Shown piece by piece: positions 47,320-60,746 of a DNA stretch of 64,000 bases. A program made the translations under genes and the position numbers. The notes under the pieces are model-generated. The model was not told where the DNA came from. It ran no database searches and saw nothing but the letters and a program-made list of their open reading frames with translations. The stretch lies in the NCBI GenBank assembly GCA_021234155.1, contig JAJEKV010000018.1:20447252-20511251 (forward strand), in the 5' to 3' direction. Numbering within the stretch: the first letter of the stretch is position 1; each line of letters begins with the position of its first letter. The DNA is from Isoetes taiwanensis. Lineage: Eukaryota > Streptophyta > Lycopodiopsida > Isoetales > Isoetaceae.

Positions 47320-50300
47320 ATGGCGTTTCCTTACTTAGAAGCCGTAGTAGGTATGTTTCCTGTCCAATGTGCCCATTTTACTACTGAGCTGCATATCCCG
47401 TAAGCATTTGGCCGAGCCTCGTTGTTCTTGCACCCAAATCAGAGGCTTTTAAACAGTTCTCGTCTGTATCATATGGCAAGCTATGTACCATTATAATTCA
47501 TTTGATGTGTACTAAGCACAAAATAGCTTCTTTACGTGGGCTATGGCTAATTTGAACTGAACATTTTTAAGAAGTGCAGTTAGTTTACTAATTATGTTGC
47601 TTTACGGAATGAGCAGGAGAAGCATGACAATAATTTTTCTCCGTTAAGGATGTGCTTATTTGTTTTGGTTATTATTTTGTATTTACGATTGATATGGGCC
47701 CTTAATTGCAGGCTTCATGTGTGCTATGTACGTTTTCGAAACGTACCTTGATATCAGACAACACCGAGCACATAAACTACCGACGCTTCCTCCTGCTCTT
47801 GTTGGTGTTGTGAGCCAAGAGCGGTTTGAGAAAGCCAGGGCATACAGTGTTGAGAAAAGGTACGTGCTTTGTATCACTGAACCTTATATTACTTAGGCAC
47901 ATTAAGATACCAATTTGTTTCACGGCATCTCTGCCATACATCTTGTTTACTACTGTCCGAACTCAACATATTTTTTGTGGTGTAAGTAATCAAAATGCTG
48001 TTTCTGATTGTTACGTAGATGATCTTCTTATTTTTATATTGGGTCGAACCATTCCTTTGTTGATCTGTTCAAAAATCCATCTGCACGCCTTAATTGGAAT
48101 AGGCTTACACTTTTCAAATTTGGCCATTGAATGTAAGTTAAAATGTTTAGCTCTACAAAGGCATTTAGCATGATATCTAATCCATTCATCTATGTTTTTT
48201 TCTGCAGCCAATTTCATTTTATCCATTCAGCAATCAACATCATTCAAGAGTCTTCTATACTGCTATTTAAGGTTCTTCCATGGATTTGGCTGGTGAGAAT
48301 ACATAGAAATGAGTCTTTTGAAGTATTTCATCACATGATTTAGCTTCCTTAATACGAATATACATGTGGAATAGCTACCTATTATGTAACAGCAAATTCT
48401 TTTGGAAATCACTCTAATTGAAATGGTGTCTTCCGACTGCCCTTGAGATCATAAAAGCAAAAGAGTAACTTTGGAATCATTTCGACATTAGGTTCTAAGA
48501 CATTTCCTGATTTGCAATTTCAGAAATCAGGGGCTATTGTTGCAAATCTTGGTTTGGACCCCAAAAATGAGATTTACCATACTTTGGTTTTTCTGGGAAT
48601 TACAACTGTCTGGGCACAGGTATTGAAATTAGACTATAATGTGCATTCCTCAGATGGTACATGTTTAGGATCATGTTAGTGTTAAGTTTTGTCCTCACAA
48701 GTTTTTATCAATATTGCAGATAACCGAACTTCCATTCTCTTTGTATTCGACATTCGTGATCGAAGCTCGACATGGGTTTAACAAGGTAGAGTTCACATAA
48801 AGCAGCGGTTCACTCATGTTGCAAAATATACGCTTTCCTTTGCTCAGCATAGAAAACGCTTAATATTCTTGTCATTTTCCTTTCTTATGTATCTGATTTG
48901 GGTGGCAGCAAACGATATGGGGGTTTTTTAGGGATATGCTCATTGGGATTGGCCTTATGTTGTTGCTTGGACCTCCAATCATCTCGGCAATTATTTTTAT
49001 TGCATCGGTACGTGCTTCATAATTATGTGTGTCGCAGGCCATTGGACTTGTTGTTTGAGTTCGTCACAGGATTAAATTTTATATATATATCGATTATGCT
49101 TACTCTTTTAATGGCACCTACCATCTGTGCTGATTTCTTGCTGACGAGCTCATTCATCACAATGCTCGTTTCTACTAGATAGGCATATTGCATTTGGTCC
49201 AAAAGTTAAATATAAGCAAACATTAGCATCTCGTTGCAACTTCTTTAGGTTCATTTTTGAACACATTCAGCAAATTGTACTGATTTTTCTGGCTATTTGG
49301 GCATATTGTGGTTTGCCCATGGATGGTCTTAAAACTTGGCTGGCACTAATGTCATGCATTTTACTTTTACAGAAAGGTGGACCATACCTGGCCTTGTACT
49401 TGTGGGCATTTACTTTTTTGTTATCTATTGTGATGCTAGCAGTCTATCCTCTCCTTATTGCTCCATTGTTCAATAAGTTCACTCCTGTGAGTTTTTTACT
49501 TTGGATTTTCAGTTAAGCATGTTCGGTATGACTAGGTTCATTTAAAACCTTTTGTTACTATGAATTTAGCTGCCGGACGGAACCCTGCGCGAAAGAATTG
49601 AGGCACTGGCTGCCTCACTTAAATTTCCCTTGAAGAAGCTGTTTGTCATTGATGGATCAACAAGGTCAACTCATAGTAATGTATGTATTAAACTAATGGT
49701 GATAAGATTGACGCTCTTCACAAGAGTCAGCGCTTTTTGGAAGCATGTATATGGATAGTTGCTTATGGGTCTATTCCAGTAGCACGCATAAACTTTTCTA
49801 AATGATGTATTTGCAGGCATACATGTATGGATTTTTCAACAGCAAACGCATTGTTCTTTATGACACGCTTATTCAACAGGTACAGATTATCTTTATTTGC
49901 ACTGATAGCCATTCACCTTTCTTTGTGTTAAAGTTTTTTGTCACTCTTAAGAACTCTTTGCCAGCTTTCAGTAAATCCATATTATACAATTATTTTCTAC
50001 ACATGCAGTGCAAGAATGAAGAGGAAGTGGTAGCAGTTATTGCTCATGAATTGGGCCATTGGAAGCTTAGTCATACAACATATAATTTTGTGATAGTCCA
50101 GGTATTTTTGCCATGTAAAACAGTGATGGGAATGTTGCAAATTAGTCATGGCTGTTTTCTGATTATGGATTATAGTTGTTGAGTTTTCTGCAATTTGGAG
50201 GATACACACTGGTTCGGAACTCCAAGGATCTTTTTGAGAGTTTTGGCTTTTCTTCTCAGCCTGTTCTTATTGGTCTAATGCTATTTCAGGTTCAGTAACC

Positions 50301-50780
50301 TACCCTTAATTTAGGTTGATTTTGACTAGTGTATCACTTTTTTTTTTATTTGTTAATTTTTTGGGTTTCTTTTCTGTAGCATACACTCATGCCACTTTCT
50401 CAGCTGGTAAGCTTTGGCATGAACCTTATAAGTCGAGCATTTGAATTCCAGGTAATTCTCAGTAAGTCTTACAGTTGTTTGACTCCTATCTTCTTTATGC
50501 TTAGAGCTTTATTTTATGCCTTGCAGGCAGATGCGTTTGCTAGAAAGATGGGATATACCTCGTCTTTACGTGCTGGACTTATCAAGTTACAGGTTTGTTA
50601 AAGTTGGATTGTCTAGAAGAAATGCCTATTGAGGGTGCTGAACTTGTATGCCATTCTTTCCAGGAAGAAAACTTATCTGCCATGAACACAGACCCGTGGT
50701 ATTCTGCATATCATTACTCCCATCCTCCATTAGTAGAGCGGTTGGAGGCACTGGACAAGCTTGAGAAAAAAAAATTGTAA
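47320..50780 (+). CDS. STE24: CAAX prenyl protease 1 (STE24/FACE1), 424 residues
   Basis: This ER-membrane zinc protease removes the last three residues of prenylated CAAX proteins. Fourteen exons: 47320-47350, 47712-47859, 48208-48292, 48524-48619, 48720-48785, 48909-49007, 49373-49486, 49570-49680, 49817-49879, 50009-50101, 50176-50289, 50380-50451, 50527-50592, 50664-50780. They sum to 1,275 bp with matching phases and GT-AG sites. The length equals that of the Arabidopsis enzyme. It starts MAFPYLEAVVG with several membrane segments. The zinc site is HELGH at 284-288, with the third ligand Glu362 in RAFEFQADAFA. The C-terminus keeps NTDPWYSAYHYSHPPLVERL. All hallmarks are intact, so it should be functional. 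It starts just downstream of the recombinase locus. Confidence 0.97.
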
Positions 50781-51987
50781 AGCGAGTCACGAGAAAAGCT
50801 AATCATCATTATTTTTGAAATTTGGATAACCACAGCTGGAGCAGTCTGACAATTTTGTGTTTTATTATCTATCTTTTGACCAAGAGTAAAATAGTAGCCT
50901 GGTTGTAACAAGAATTAGATTGCTTTTACACTGCTATTTGGAAAGCTTTCTAATGGGAAGAAAAAAATGGAGAATAGGGGAAAATAGAAAGTTGGATATC
51001 AGTAGTTCAGAATCCATTTTTGTTGATACAACAATAGCTAGATACTTATGTGTGTTGGACAGCATGACGTTAAGAAGAGGGACAAACCTCATTGTGAGCC
51101 TGTTACCTCGGAGAGCAAATAAAGGGTGAGCCCCTCTATTTGCTGTAACAAGGCATCTTTGATACATCTTTGATAGCTAAATTATTTACACCCACACATT
51201 AAGTGTCAAGTGGTTTAAATGCTCCAAACATACTATTAGAGACCATGTTGATTCCTAATGAATATCAAGGCATGTTCAAATGGCGGTCTAAAAGATTGGT
51301 TTTAAGCCTACATATAAGAACTGCAAATCTTAATGAATATCAAGGCATGTTTAAATAGCGATTTAAAAGATTTCTTATGGTTACCTCCAAGCCTACATAT
51401 AAGAAAATTCCAAATCCTTGCTAGGATTGTGATGAGAGGTTGTGGCTACCTATTTGGGGGAAGTAACATTTATGTAATGTTTGGGGATGCCTATTATAGG
51501 CCTGGATCTCCCAGATCATGCCATGTGGCTGCTGTTCACAATCAAATGGCTATAATCATGTTTTCCTTGCATTGGGTTAGGAACTATGTTTGAAGAGACC
51601 ATTACATCTATTTTTGAAATAGGAGAAAACCATGCTTGGATCATGTTCGCCCTACTAGGGCCATCCTCCTTGTCGTAACGGGCCCATTGGCCCCTTAATT
51701 CCTGTTAGGATACCTTTACCCTGCATTGGGGGAACCCAGGGGTGTGATCCCGAAGGACTGGATCCCCCTACTGCGGAGTCACTGTGCAAATTTGTGGCCC
51801 CTTATAAGGAAAATCAAAGATTTTTTTGGGTTGGATTTTCTGATTCTCCATTGATTTGGAGGGGATTACTTCAAGGATGGTCGGAATGGGCTATAGAAGA
51901 GCTGAAGGTAGATGCCCGGGAGCACCGCTGCCATCAGGGAGCAAAGATTCGACCGAAAAACAGCCCTAAACTACGCAGTTAACCGCG

Positions 51988-52066
51988 GGATCCCGGAGGA
52001 TGGGATCCCATTGACTGCAGGATCCTGGAGGAGGGGATCCCATGTGGGGGATCCCGGAGGTCAGAA
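51988..52066. repeat. GGATCC minisatellite
   Basis: GGATCC occurs at 51988, 52003, 52020, 52035 and 52049, at intervals of 14-17 bp, with GGAGGA or GGAGGT following several units. The surrounding 50790-52440 holds no recognisable gene. Confidence 0.85.
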
Positions 52067-52450
52067 TCCAATCCAAGGTAAGACTATCATGAGCCCTGTT
52101 GCCTTCTGTAATGGACCACCTTGGGACACGTGGTCAAACTTTAGGTCCTCTTTGCTTACCGCCAAATATGTCTATTGTGGATGATTGGGAGTTCAATGTT
52201 GTAAAAGAAAAAAACAAAAGGAAAACGAAAAACTGGTTGAAATGCTGCCATTTCCTAAAGCATCAAAGCTAGTTTCCCAACTCATCTATGCAGAATGAAA
52301 AAGAAGACATGCACCTCACAACGAGTAACTATAAAGGAGAACGGAAGAAATCTCCACGAAAGCTAAATCATAGTGCTCGCTATAGAGGAGAATAGAAGAA
52401 ATCTCCATGAAAGGTAAATTATAGTTTTTGCACTAGGAGCTTTTGTAATA

Positions 52451-52833
52451 GATAATGGCCAAGGGCCTGGCGAGCCAGGTCCGAGCCAGGCGAAATGGCC
52501 TGCTGTTGGCCATTATCTTACATAAAGGAAGGGATGGCGATATTTCGACACTGCTGCTGGATCGTTGAAGATGTGCCCATCTGCATGAGATCCATGAAAT
52601 CAGTTTAAGAATCATTTTTCACCCTGCTGTTAGAAATAGGTGACCATCGGGAGGCACTGCTTCTAGATCGTTGAAGCTGTGCTGCTAGAAATCAGGTGCC
52701 CATCTGCAAGCTCCATGAAATTCCATTGCAATTCCTCCACCCTGGTGTTAGAAATCAGGTGACCATCAGGAGCACTATTACTTGATATAAAATGGGTTGA
52801 AAACAGAAGAAATATCGCCATCCCTTCTTTATG
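52451..52833. mobile_element. MITE-like element with nested inverted repeats
   Basis: GATAATGGCCA (52451) and TGGCCATTATC (52507) bracket a GC-rich hairpin. Directly after it, a 25-26-bp inverted pair (CATAAAGGAAGGGATGGCGA at 52521 and its complement ending at 52833) encloses about 260 bp. That interior contains repeated GATCGTTGAAG, GTGCCCATCTGCA and GAAATCAGGTG pieces. No target duplication was seen. It lies 270 bp upstream of the KDO-8-phosphate synthase start. Confidence 0.7.
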
Positions 52834-53100
52834 CGTGAAGAGAAGGCCAAGAGATCAAATGTAGGTTGGCCATCAGATTTTAAGGGAATATAGGTGCCTT
52901 GAATTTTCAAGGTTTTTACCACATCAGCACGATGGACACGTGGATGGTTGCAACAGGCTAGGGTGGCATGCCAATTTCCCCAAAAATTGCATATGGAATA
53001 AAAAGGAACAAAAATGAAATTCGAGATGCCGTGATACTGGATTCGTGATGAAAGCATTTCTCAAGTAGATGCCTAATCTCGCTCATATTTGATCTAAGAT

Positions 53101-55057
<1,957 letters not shown>

Positions 55058-56203
55058 TATAAAACGATTAAACAGGATATGTTTGATTTACATACATCAA
55101 TTTGCCCTTGAAGAAGGTCATTAAGTTCCAGACTTTCTGTTTTATCTATGACCCAAACTCGAAGCATAAAATGATCATGTTGGAGGAAATATTTGCCCTT
55201 CTATTATGAAATGTTGCATTGCTAAAGCCTTCTATAATGGTTACATTAGAGAATATATTTATTCTGTGGGCAAATAATTTGTATCTGGAATACCTACTTA
55301 TGGAGATGTATACATGACTTGAAAGTTTATCATGCCATCAAAGCCCAATGTTTGTCGCTCAATCAAGTGGAACACTCAAAGCCAATCAAAGTTGCTCTTA
55401 TTTGCATCGTGAATTTTATTGCTTATGCACATTAAATTTTCTCAATTTTTTTTTTTTAAATATAAAACACGGCCAATAAAGCGTGGCCACCATAATATCA
55501 TCTCCCAAAAAATAAATGGCCCAACCTACCTATCTTAGTTTCAATATCTTCATAAAAGCTTATTACACCACAAAGATCTTTCGTATATAGTTTGCAATGT
55601 TGCCTTTTACAGGCCTTCTGGCTTGTTCAACCATGGCTAAACTCTGGAAGTAACCAAGCCTCTAGCCTCTCTTGTTCGTGTCTTCTTTTCCCGTCCTGCT
55701 GCATGAATCCAAAAGCGACCCTAAATTTTTCCATGCATACACATGGAAAGGCAGCTAAAATCAATTTATGGCCAATTCAATACGCCAGTGAACCATCAAA
55801 ACTTATGTCCCAAAATCAAGCACAAGCACATGGAAGCTCAAGCTTATTATGATCATGCAAACTCCTGAGTCTAGGAATTACGTCACCTCCTACTAGAGTT
55901 TGCCTGAGTCAGAAAGGCCGCCCAGCTCATCTGGGCATCCTCCGACATGCAAGCAGTTGTCCAACAAAAACTCCTAGCTGCCTTCGATTTGTGGGTTTCG
56001 AAATAATAAGACCTTTAAAAGAAAAACAAAAACAATTCTTAAAAAGTTTTGTTACTTTTAAAAAGAACAAGCCCTTAAAAAGATAGATCAATAAAATAAT
56101 ACAAGAGCCGCCGCAACATTTCTCTTTACCGCCTTGGCCGCCGCAAACATTTCTCTTCACCGAGATATCAGAAAAAGGAGTGTCTCATCATCATCTCGTA
56201 TCC
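55058..56203. other. No recognised feature
   Basis: Intergenic, AT-rich to about 55600, then mixed. No ORF with a recognisable motif. Confidence 0.5.
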
Positions 56204-56349
56204 ACGTGCTAGAACCTGCAGAAGTTGAACCTGCATTTTTTCACCTCATGTTCCAGTGCCTGTACAATAGAAAGATACGTGCTAGAACCTACAGAAGTTG
56301 AACCTGCATTTTTTCACCTCATGTTCCAGTGCCTGTACAATAGAAAGTT
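56204..56349. repeat. 73-bp tandem duplication
   Basis: Two copies starting ACGTGCTAGAACCT (56204 and 56277) are identical apart from one or two bases. Confidence 0.95.
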
Positions 56350-56413
56350 GCTGATCATAGCGACTAGATGATTCCCGCTTTGAAGGCCCATTCACTTTAT
56401 TAATCATGTCATG

Positions 56414-56487
56414 CAATAATAACCAGTGGGTTTTGAACCTGGGCAGGGCACACCCGTATCCAATGGTCTAACCACTCGACTATGATC
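56414..56487 (-). tRNA. tRNA-like unit A1 (tRNA pseudogene or SINE head)
   Basis: The minus strand contains an A box (TAGTCGAGTGGTTAGACC) and a B box-like GGTTCAAAACCC at tRNA spacing. The acceptor stem pairs poorly, so this is not a functional tRNA. Confidence 0.5.
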
Positions 56488-56515
56488 ACCATGAGCATAG
56501 ATCATTCATGCCACC

Positions 56516-56588
56516 CAATGATAGACAGTGGGATTTGAGCTTGGGCGGGGCACACGTAACCAATAGCCTAACCACTAAACTATCACTG
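56516..56588 (-). tRNA. tRNA-like unit B1
   Basis: 73-nt minus-strand unit with A box TAGTTTAGTGGTTAGGC and B box-like GCTCAAATCCC. Its ends (CAGTGATAG and CTATCATTG) can form an acceptor stem. The TTC of the T loop is changed, which argues for a derived element. Confidence 0.5.
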
Positions 56589-56802
56589 CGACAAGCTTTT
56601 CTTCCAAACTTATAATTAAGGGGAATCACATAGTAACTATATAGCATAAAGAATATGTACATACATACTGCACATATTTATTTGAAAAGCAAAGATAACA
56701 TACCTCAGTGACCATGTTGTACTGGTGGCTGCACGACATCCCTTAAGGGATTTTAATTTATGGACGTGCATTATTAATGTCTTATGTATGTCTCGCATCA
56801 CG

Positions 56803-56877
56803 CAATGATAACCACTGGGTTTTGAACCTGGACAGGGGACACCCATATCCAATGGTCTGACCACTCAGCTACGATAA
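56803..56877 (-). tRNA. tRNA-like unit A2
   Basis: Diverged copy of A1, about 389 bp away, with TAGCTGAGTGGTCAGACC and GGTTCAAAACCC. Confidence 0.5.
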
Positions 56878-56905
56878 CCATGAACGCAGACCATTCATGC
56901 CAACC

Positions 56906-56980
56906 CAATGATAGCCAGTGGGATTTGAGCTTGGGCGGGGCACACCCATAACCAATAGCCTAACCACTAGACTACCATTG
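56906..56980 (-). tRNA. tRNA-like unit B2
   Basis: 75-nt copy of B1. The acceptor ends CAATGGT and ATCATTG pair fully, with one G-T. A box TAGTCTAGTGGTTAGGC. B box GCTCAAATCCC instead of GTTCAAATCCC. Confidence 0.55.
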
Positions 56981-57529
56981 CGATGGGCACTTCCTTATCT
57001 GTTGCATGGGCTAGAAGAAAGATAATATACCTCAGTGACACATAGCTATACTGGTGGCCACATGACATCCCCTCCCCCTAAAGAATTCTATAATCCATTG
57101 GTGTTAGTGAAATCCATGAAGTAAAGACACAACCTCAGCGATAAACAACGGTTGATGCACTGGTGGTGGTGGCCACATGTTATCTATAGAAGGCTATCGA
57201 TCTATTATGCGACAAAGGAAGGATAATGTACCTCAGTAGTAGGTGTGTTGCATAATACAGCATTTGGTGTAGCTATGGGCACATGACATGCCCCCCTCAC
57301 CCCCAACCTCATTAGTAGATGTGTTACATGCAATTAACACCTGATGGGTTGGTGGTCCCATGGCATGGAAATATGTTTAAGTTACACCTGCAGAAGAAGT
57401 ATGATTGCTCCCATGTATGCCATGTTCCCTCTCAGGAGCAGACATAACATACCTATATTATGCCAAGTATATGTTACACTTCATGAGGCGTGATATTCAT
57501 GAGTAAAATGGAGAGAGCGTACCTTTACA

Positions 57530-57712
57530 TCAGAGTAGCTCCTTGTAGACGACGTTCACTGTACTTCTGGTTGTGTTCTCCGGGGAGAGGAGTATCAGCA
57601 CATCTTGCCTGTTCCGAACACGGGTAAAGGCCGTATACAGTTGACCGTATGCAAAGACGTTCATACGCAGATCAATGACCACTCGATCCAATGTTAGACC
57701 CTGGCAACTATT

Positions 57713-57715
<3 letters not shown>
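57530..57715 (-). pseudogene. Helitron helicase C-terminal fragment
   Basis: The minus strand reads SCQGLTLDRVVIDLRMNVFA, then YGQLYTAFTRVRNRQDVLIL and ends NVVYKELL*. These match helicase motifs V and VI and the typical C-terminus of plant Helitron RepHel proteins (Pif1-type helicase). Upstream the frame runs into a GATA microsatellite that would be translated as repeated LSIY, so the protein is truncated there. No Rep domain was found in the window. Confidence 0.75.

Positions 57716-57763
<48 letters not shown>
57714..57763. repeat. (GATA)n microsatellite
   Basis: About 12 uninterrupted GATA units directly abut the helicase fragment. Confidence 0.97.
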
Positions 57764-57861
57764 CATTATTGTCCCTTGTGCCCTGAGGCCCGTGGACTTA
57801 TGTAGCATGGGCAAGCTCCCTGATGGGCGCTACTAGCACATCATGCTGGTTTATATTGTAG

Positions 57862-58010
57862 CCTTTTCTGAAGGCTGCACTTTTTTCTATTAATACCGGC
57901 ACCCCGCTTTGGATCGGCTTCAAGGCCGTGCACGGATGCGTCGTTATCAATCAGCTTTGAGCTGAACAATTTGTGTGGGGTTTATGAGCCGCTTTTGTGC
58001 GGTTCATATT
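57862..58010. other. Run of four small hairpins
   Basis: Four successive stem-loops can be drawn: TGTAGCCTT/AAGGCTGCA, CGGC/GCCG, TCAGCT/AGCTGA and ATGAGCCGC/GCGGTTCAT, all within 150 bp and followed by the LINE-type hairpin at 58080. Their role is unknown. Confidence 0.6.
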
Positions 58011-58044
58011 ACAAACCCTCTTTCCCTGTCTATGACCTGGGCTA

Positions 58045-58118
58045 CATTAGTGACGCCGATTACTACCGGATTAAAAACCCTTGCCTCGAAGGGTTTTCAA
58101 GAAAAAACTTAATAGTAA
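58045..58118 (-). mobile_element. LINE-A-type 3' hairpin, diverged copy
   Basis: The minus strand reads AAAACCCTTCGAGGCAAGGG then TTTT, preceded by ACTATTAAG and followed by AATCC…GTAGTAAT, the same layout as the LINE-A 3' ends. The stem is one pair longer than in the others. Confidence 0.6.
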
Positions 58119-58865
58119 TGGGCTCACTAATGCACGATATTATCGATCCGTTTTCCGTCATTCGGATTTTGGATTTTTCCCTACGCCATTATTGTTAGGT
58201 TGCAAAACCTTAAACTAAACCGATTAGTACCGATTAGAGCTCCAATCCTAATATGTAGTAATTCTTTGTCAAAATAACATCAATGTGTCCAAAGGTCCGT
58301 GTTTATAAACAATCTTGAAATATTCTACCTACACCATGTTAACACAATCCCCAGCTTATGTAGTCACTGCCTAATAGTTCAGTGTAAAGCGTCTAAAGAA
58401 ACTTCCTAATTTCATACGTAGCATGCATATACTATGTTGATAGAACTGATGCATTGTGCAAAGAAACCGTCTAATTTCATAGCTTACAACAGCCAATCTA
58501 TATTTATACCTAATGATGATAAAAGAATGAAAAGATCAATCATCCAGATTATGCAGATAATGGTATCACCCTTCCCTTGTTTTGTGTGTTACTAGATATT
58601 CAATTCAAATGAAAAAAACCTGATTAGATGAACGTCCTCATCTTTGAATTTTTTGAAGGCCTGCAGCATAATTTGATTGTGCTATTCCCTATTCCACTTT
58701 GTTGGACATTTTGCAGTTGGCAAAAATTCTTGTAGAGTCCCAAACATGGTTTTTGATTATTCTATGGATGTCTTCACATAATCTGCACACGTCCTCAAGC
58801 ACTTGATGTAAGAGCACTTGTAAGCTATTATTTATTAAAGCCTTTAGGCTCTCCTTCAGTCATTT

Positions 58866-58970
58866 TGGTGATCCGGGAACCAGTTGGAGGGTCGTGCCCT
58901 CGCTATCCTGGCCTACGGCGGGGGTTAGACCCCTCAGTCCGTAGCGTATCCCAGTCTCCTTTTTGACTAC
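58866..58970. repeat. Structured dispersed repeat, copy 1
   Basis: Shares CCCTCGCTATCCTGG and flanks with 62748-62852. CTACGG/CCGTAG (58913-58944) encloses an inner stem GGGGT/ACCCC (58921-58933) with loop TAG. Confidence 0.8.
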
Positions 58971-60746
58971 AAATGGGTCGAAGCATATAGGTGGGGGACA
59001 CTTTTGGTGTCCGCGACACTTGGTGCTTACTGGGTGCTTGGTAGAAAGCCATTGAAATTTCTGACCCGTCAATAACTGTGGTTTGACAGGTTCTTCATAG
59101 CGCGCGAAGGAGGGAAGTTTGGAATTCGCGCCAGTGGCTAGTTCTCCCGCTCTTTGGCCGGATCTACCAATTCCAAGTAAAAAATCAAAGGCGGAAGAAC
59201 AATTCTGGATGAACACCAGACATATTTTATATCCGTCTCCTTCCTTTATTCCTACGTTTTGGTCGGCTCATATCCGGCGGGGCTACTTCATCAAATTTCT
59301 GTTGAGCTCCATCACGTTCTAGGCGCATTTGTGGTGCATTATCATCAAATTCCAGCTATTAGGGCAAGTCTGAGGTTCGAAAATTATTTTTCTCTTTGTC
59401 CTTTTCCTTGCGAAGAGTAGTTCCCTAGGAAATGCAATGCAATGGAGGTGGTTAGTTCTGATCGGGCATCTGGGAATTTTGATCGCTTTTATGGATGAGA
59501 AATTACGCATTGCTTAGGCTAATTGTTTTCAGTCAAATGGCAGTGACTATATATTGAAAATTCAAGAACTGGTTTGTAACTTGATGTATAACCTGTCAGT
59601 TATATAGCAGTTTGTTTTACAGCCAACGTACTATAGGAAGTGCAATGGCACAATGCACTGCACATTTGTACTGGTGGCATGCCAATGTGCATCAGCATGT
59701 CATTATTTTGTGCAAAAAAGATGATTTATTTCTTACTTATTCCATTGTTTAGTGGAAAAACAGATGATTAGAAGATGCCAAACAGAAAGCAAGAACGATT
59801 TTCCAGAGAAGTTGCTACGCGATGTCAAAAGTTAAGCACAAGCATTTGGTGAAGGTAATAACACAACCTATTGAATAATACAATCACAGTAGTAGTCTCC
59901 TATACAATGTACATGCAAGGATTGAATTCATTAACAGGCATATTTATAAGTTTTCTTAAGAAGATGAGCAGGAGATTTTTCAATAATGATATGATCATTG
60001 AATAGAAAATACAAATCCACAAAGCATGCTTGTTTCTTCTTATATAACCATGCATTTTAAGTTTTGGTTTGTCACTTGACACGCTGGGTTTTATGGTACA
60101 GTTCACTGGTGCATGGAAAGAACCAATGGCCTTGATGATAGAACGTTTAAGTGGCCAGTGGTTGTGCAACTCCAACAGATGCATATTGCCTTGGCAGCCA
60201 GTCTTGCCCTTGACATTGCACACCTGATGGATTGCTTGCATGCAAATCCTATGCACATGGAATAACTCGTCGCGCCTTGAAGCTGGGTAAGATCTTTCAA
60301 CCAGGATAAAAAAAGAATCTATTTGGACATTTCACTGCTTGTGGTATTTTTCATGGAGCCAAGTTATTTCTGGGTCAATTCTTTGCTCGTTGTTCAACCA
60401 ATAATAGTTCTAACTAGAGTTTTGGTATTTTATGTTGTCTAGCCTGGTCTACGGTGCTTATTTTCTTACCTACTTGTATGATACAGTGATTAAAGCAAAC
60501 CAGAATACCTTGCGCAAAAGATTTTGAACTAGATTTGTGAAATGATTATCAATTTTGTAACGTACAGTTGTTCATCAGATTCTATTTCATGAATACCCTA
60601 TGATGTAGCTTTAGTTTAAATGCAATGCCATTAAAATGCTAATGTTCAAAGTTCCCTCTAGCATGTAAATTAAAATTGATGTTAGTTGCTGTTGCACAGG
60701 TTATGATTGTAAATTATAGTGATAATTGCCAATGTTTGTTTGTCAG

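Larger units (their letters stand above)
56690..57400. repeat. Diverged tandem array around the tRNA-like units
   Basis: ATAATATACCTCAGTGA…ACTGGTGGCC…ACATGACATCCC-type blocks recur near 56695, 57028, 57130 and 57225. Together with the paired tRNA-like units this suggests repeated duplication of a unit of several hundred base pairs. Confidence 0.6.

Noticed and set aside
56414-56980. Functional tRNA genes
   Set aside because: Acceptor or T-arm pairing is faulty and the T-loop motif is altered in every unit; tRNA-derived elements are more likely.
57716-57814. N-terminal LSIY-repeat protein
   Set aside because: It is simply the translation of the GATA microsatellite.
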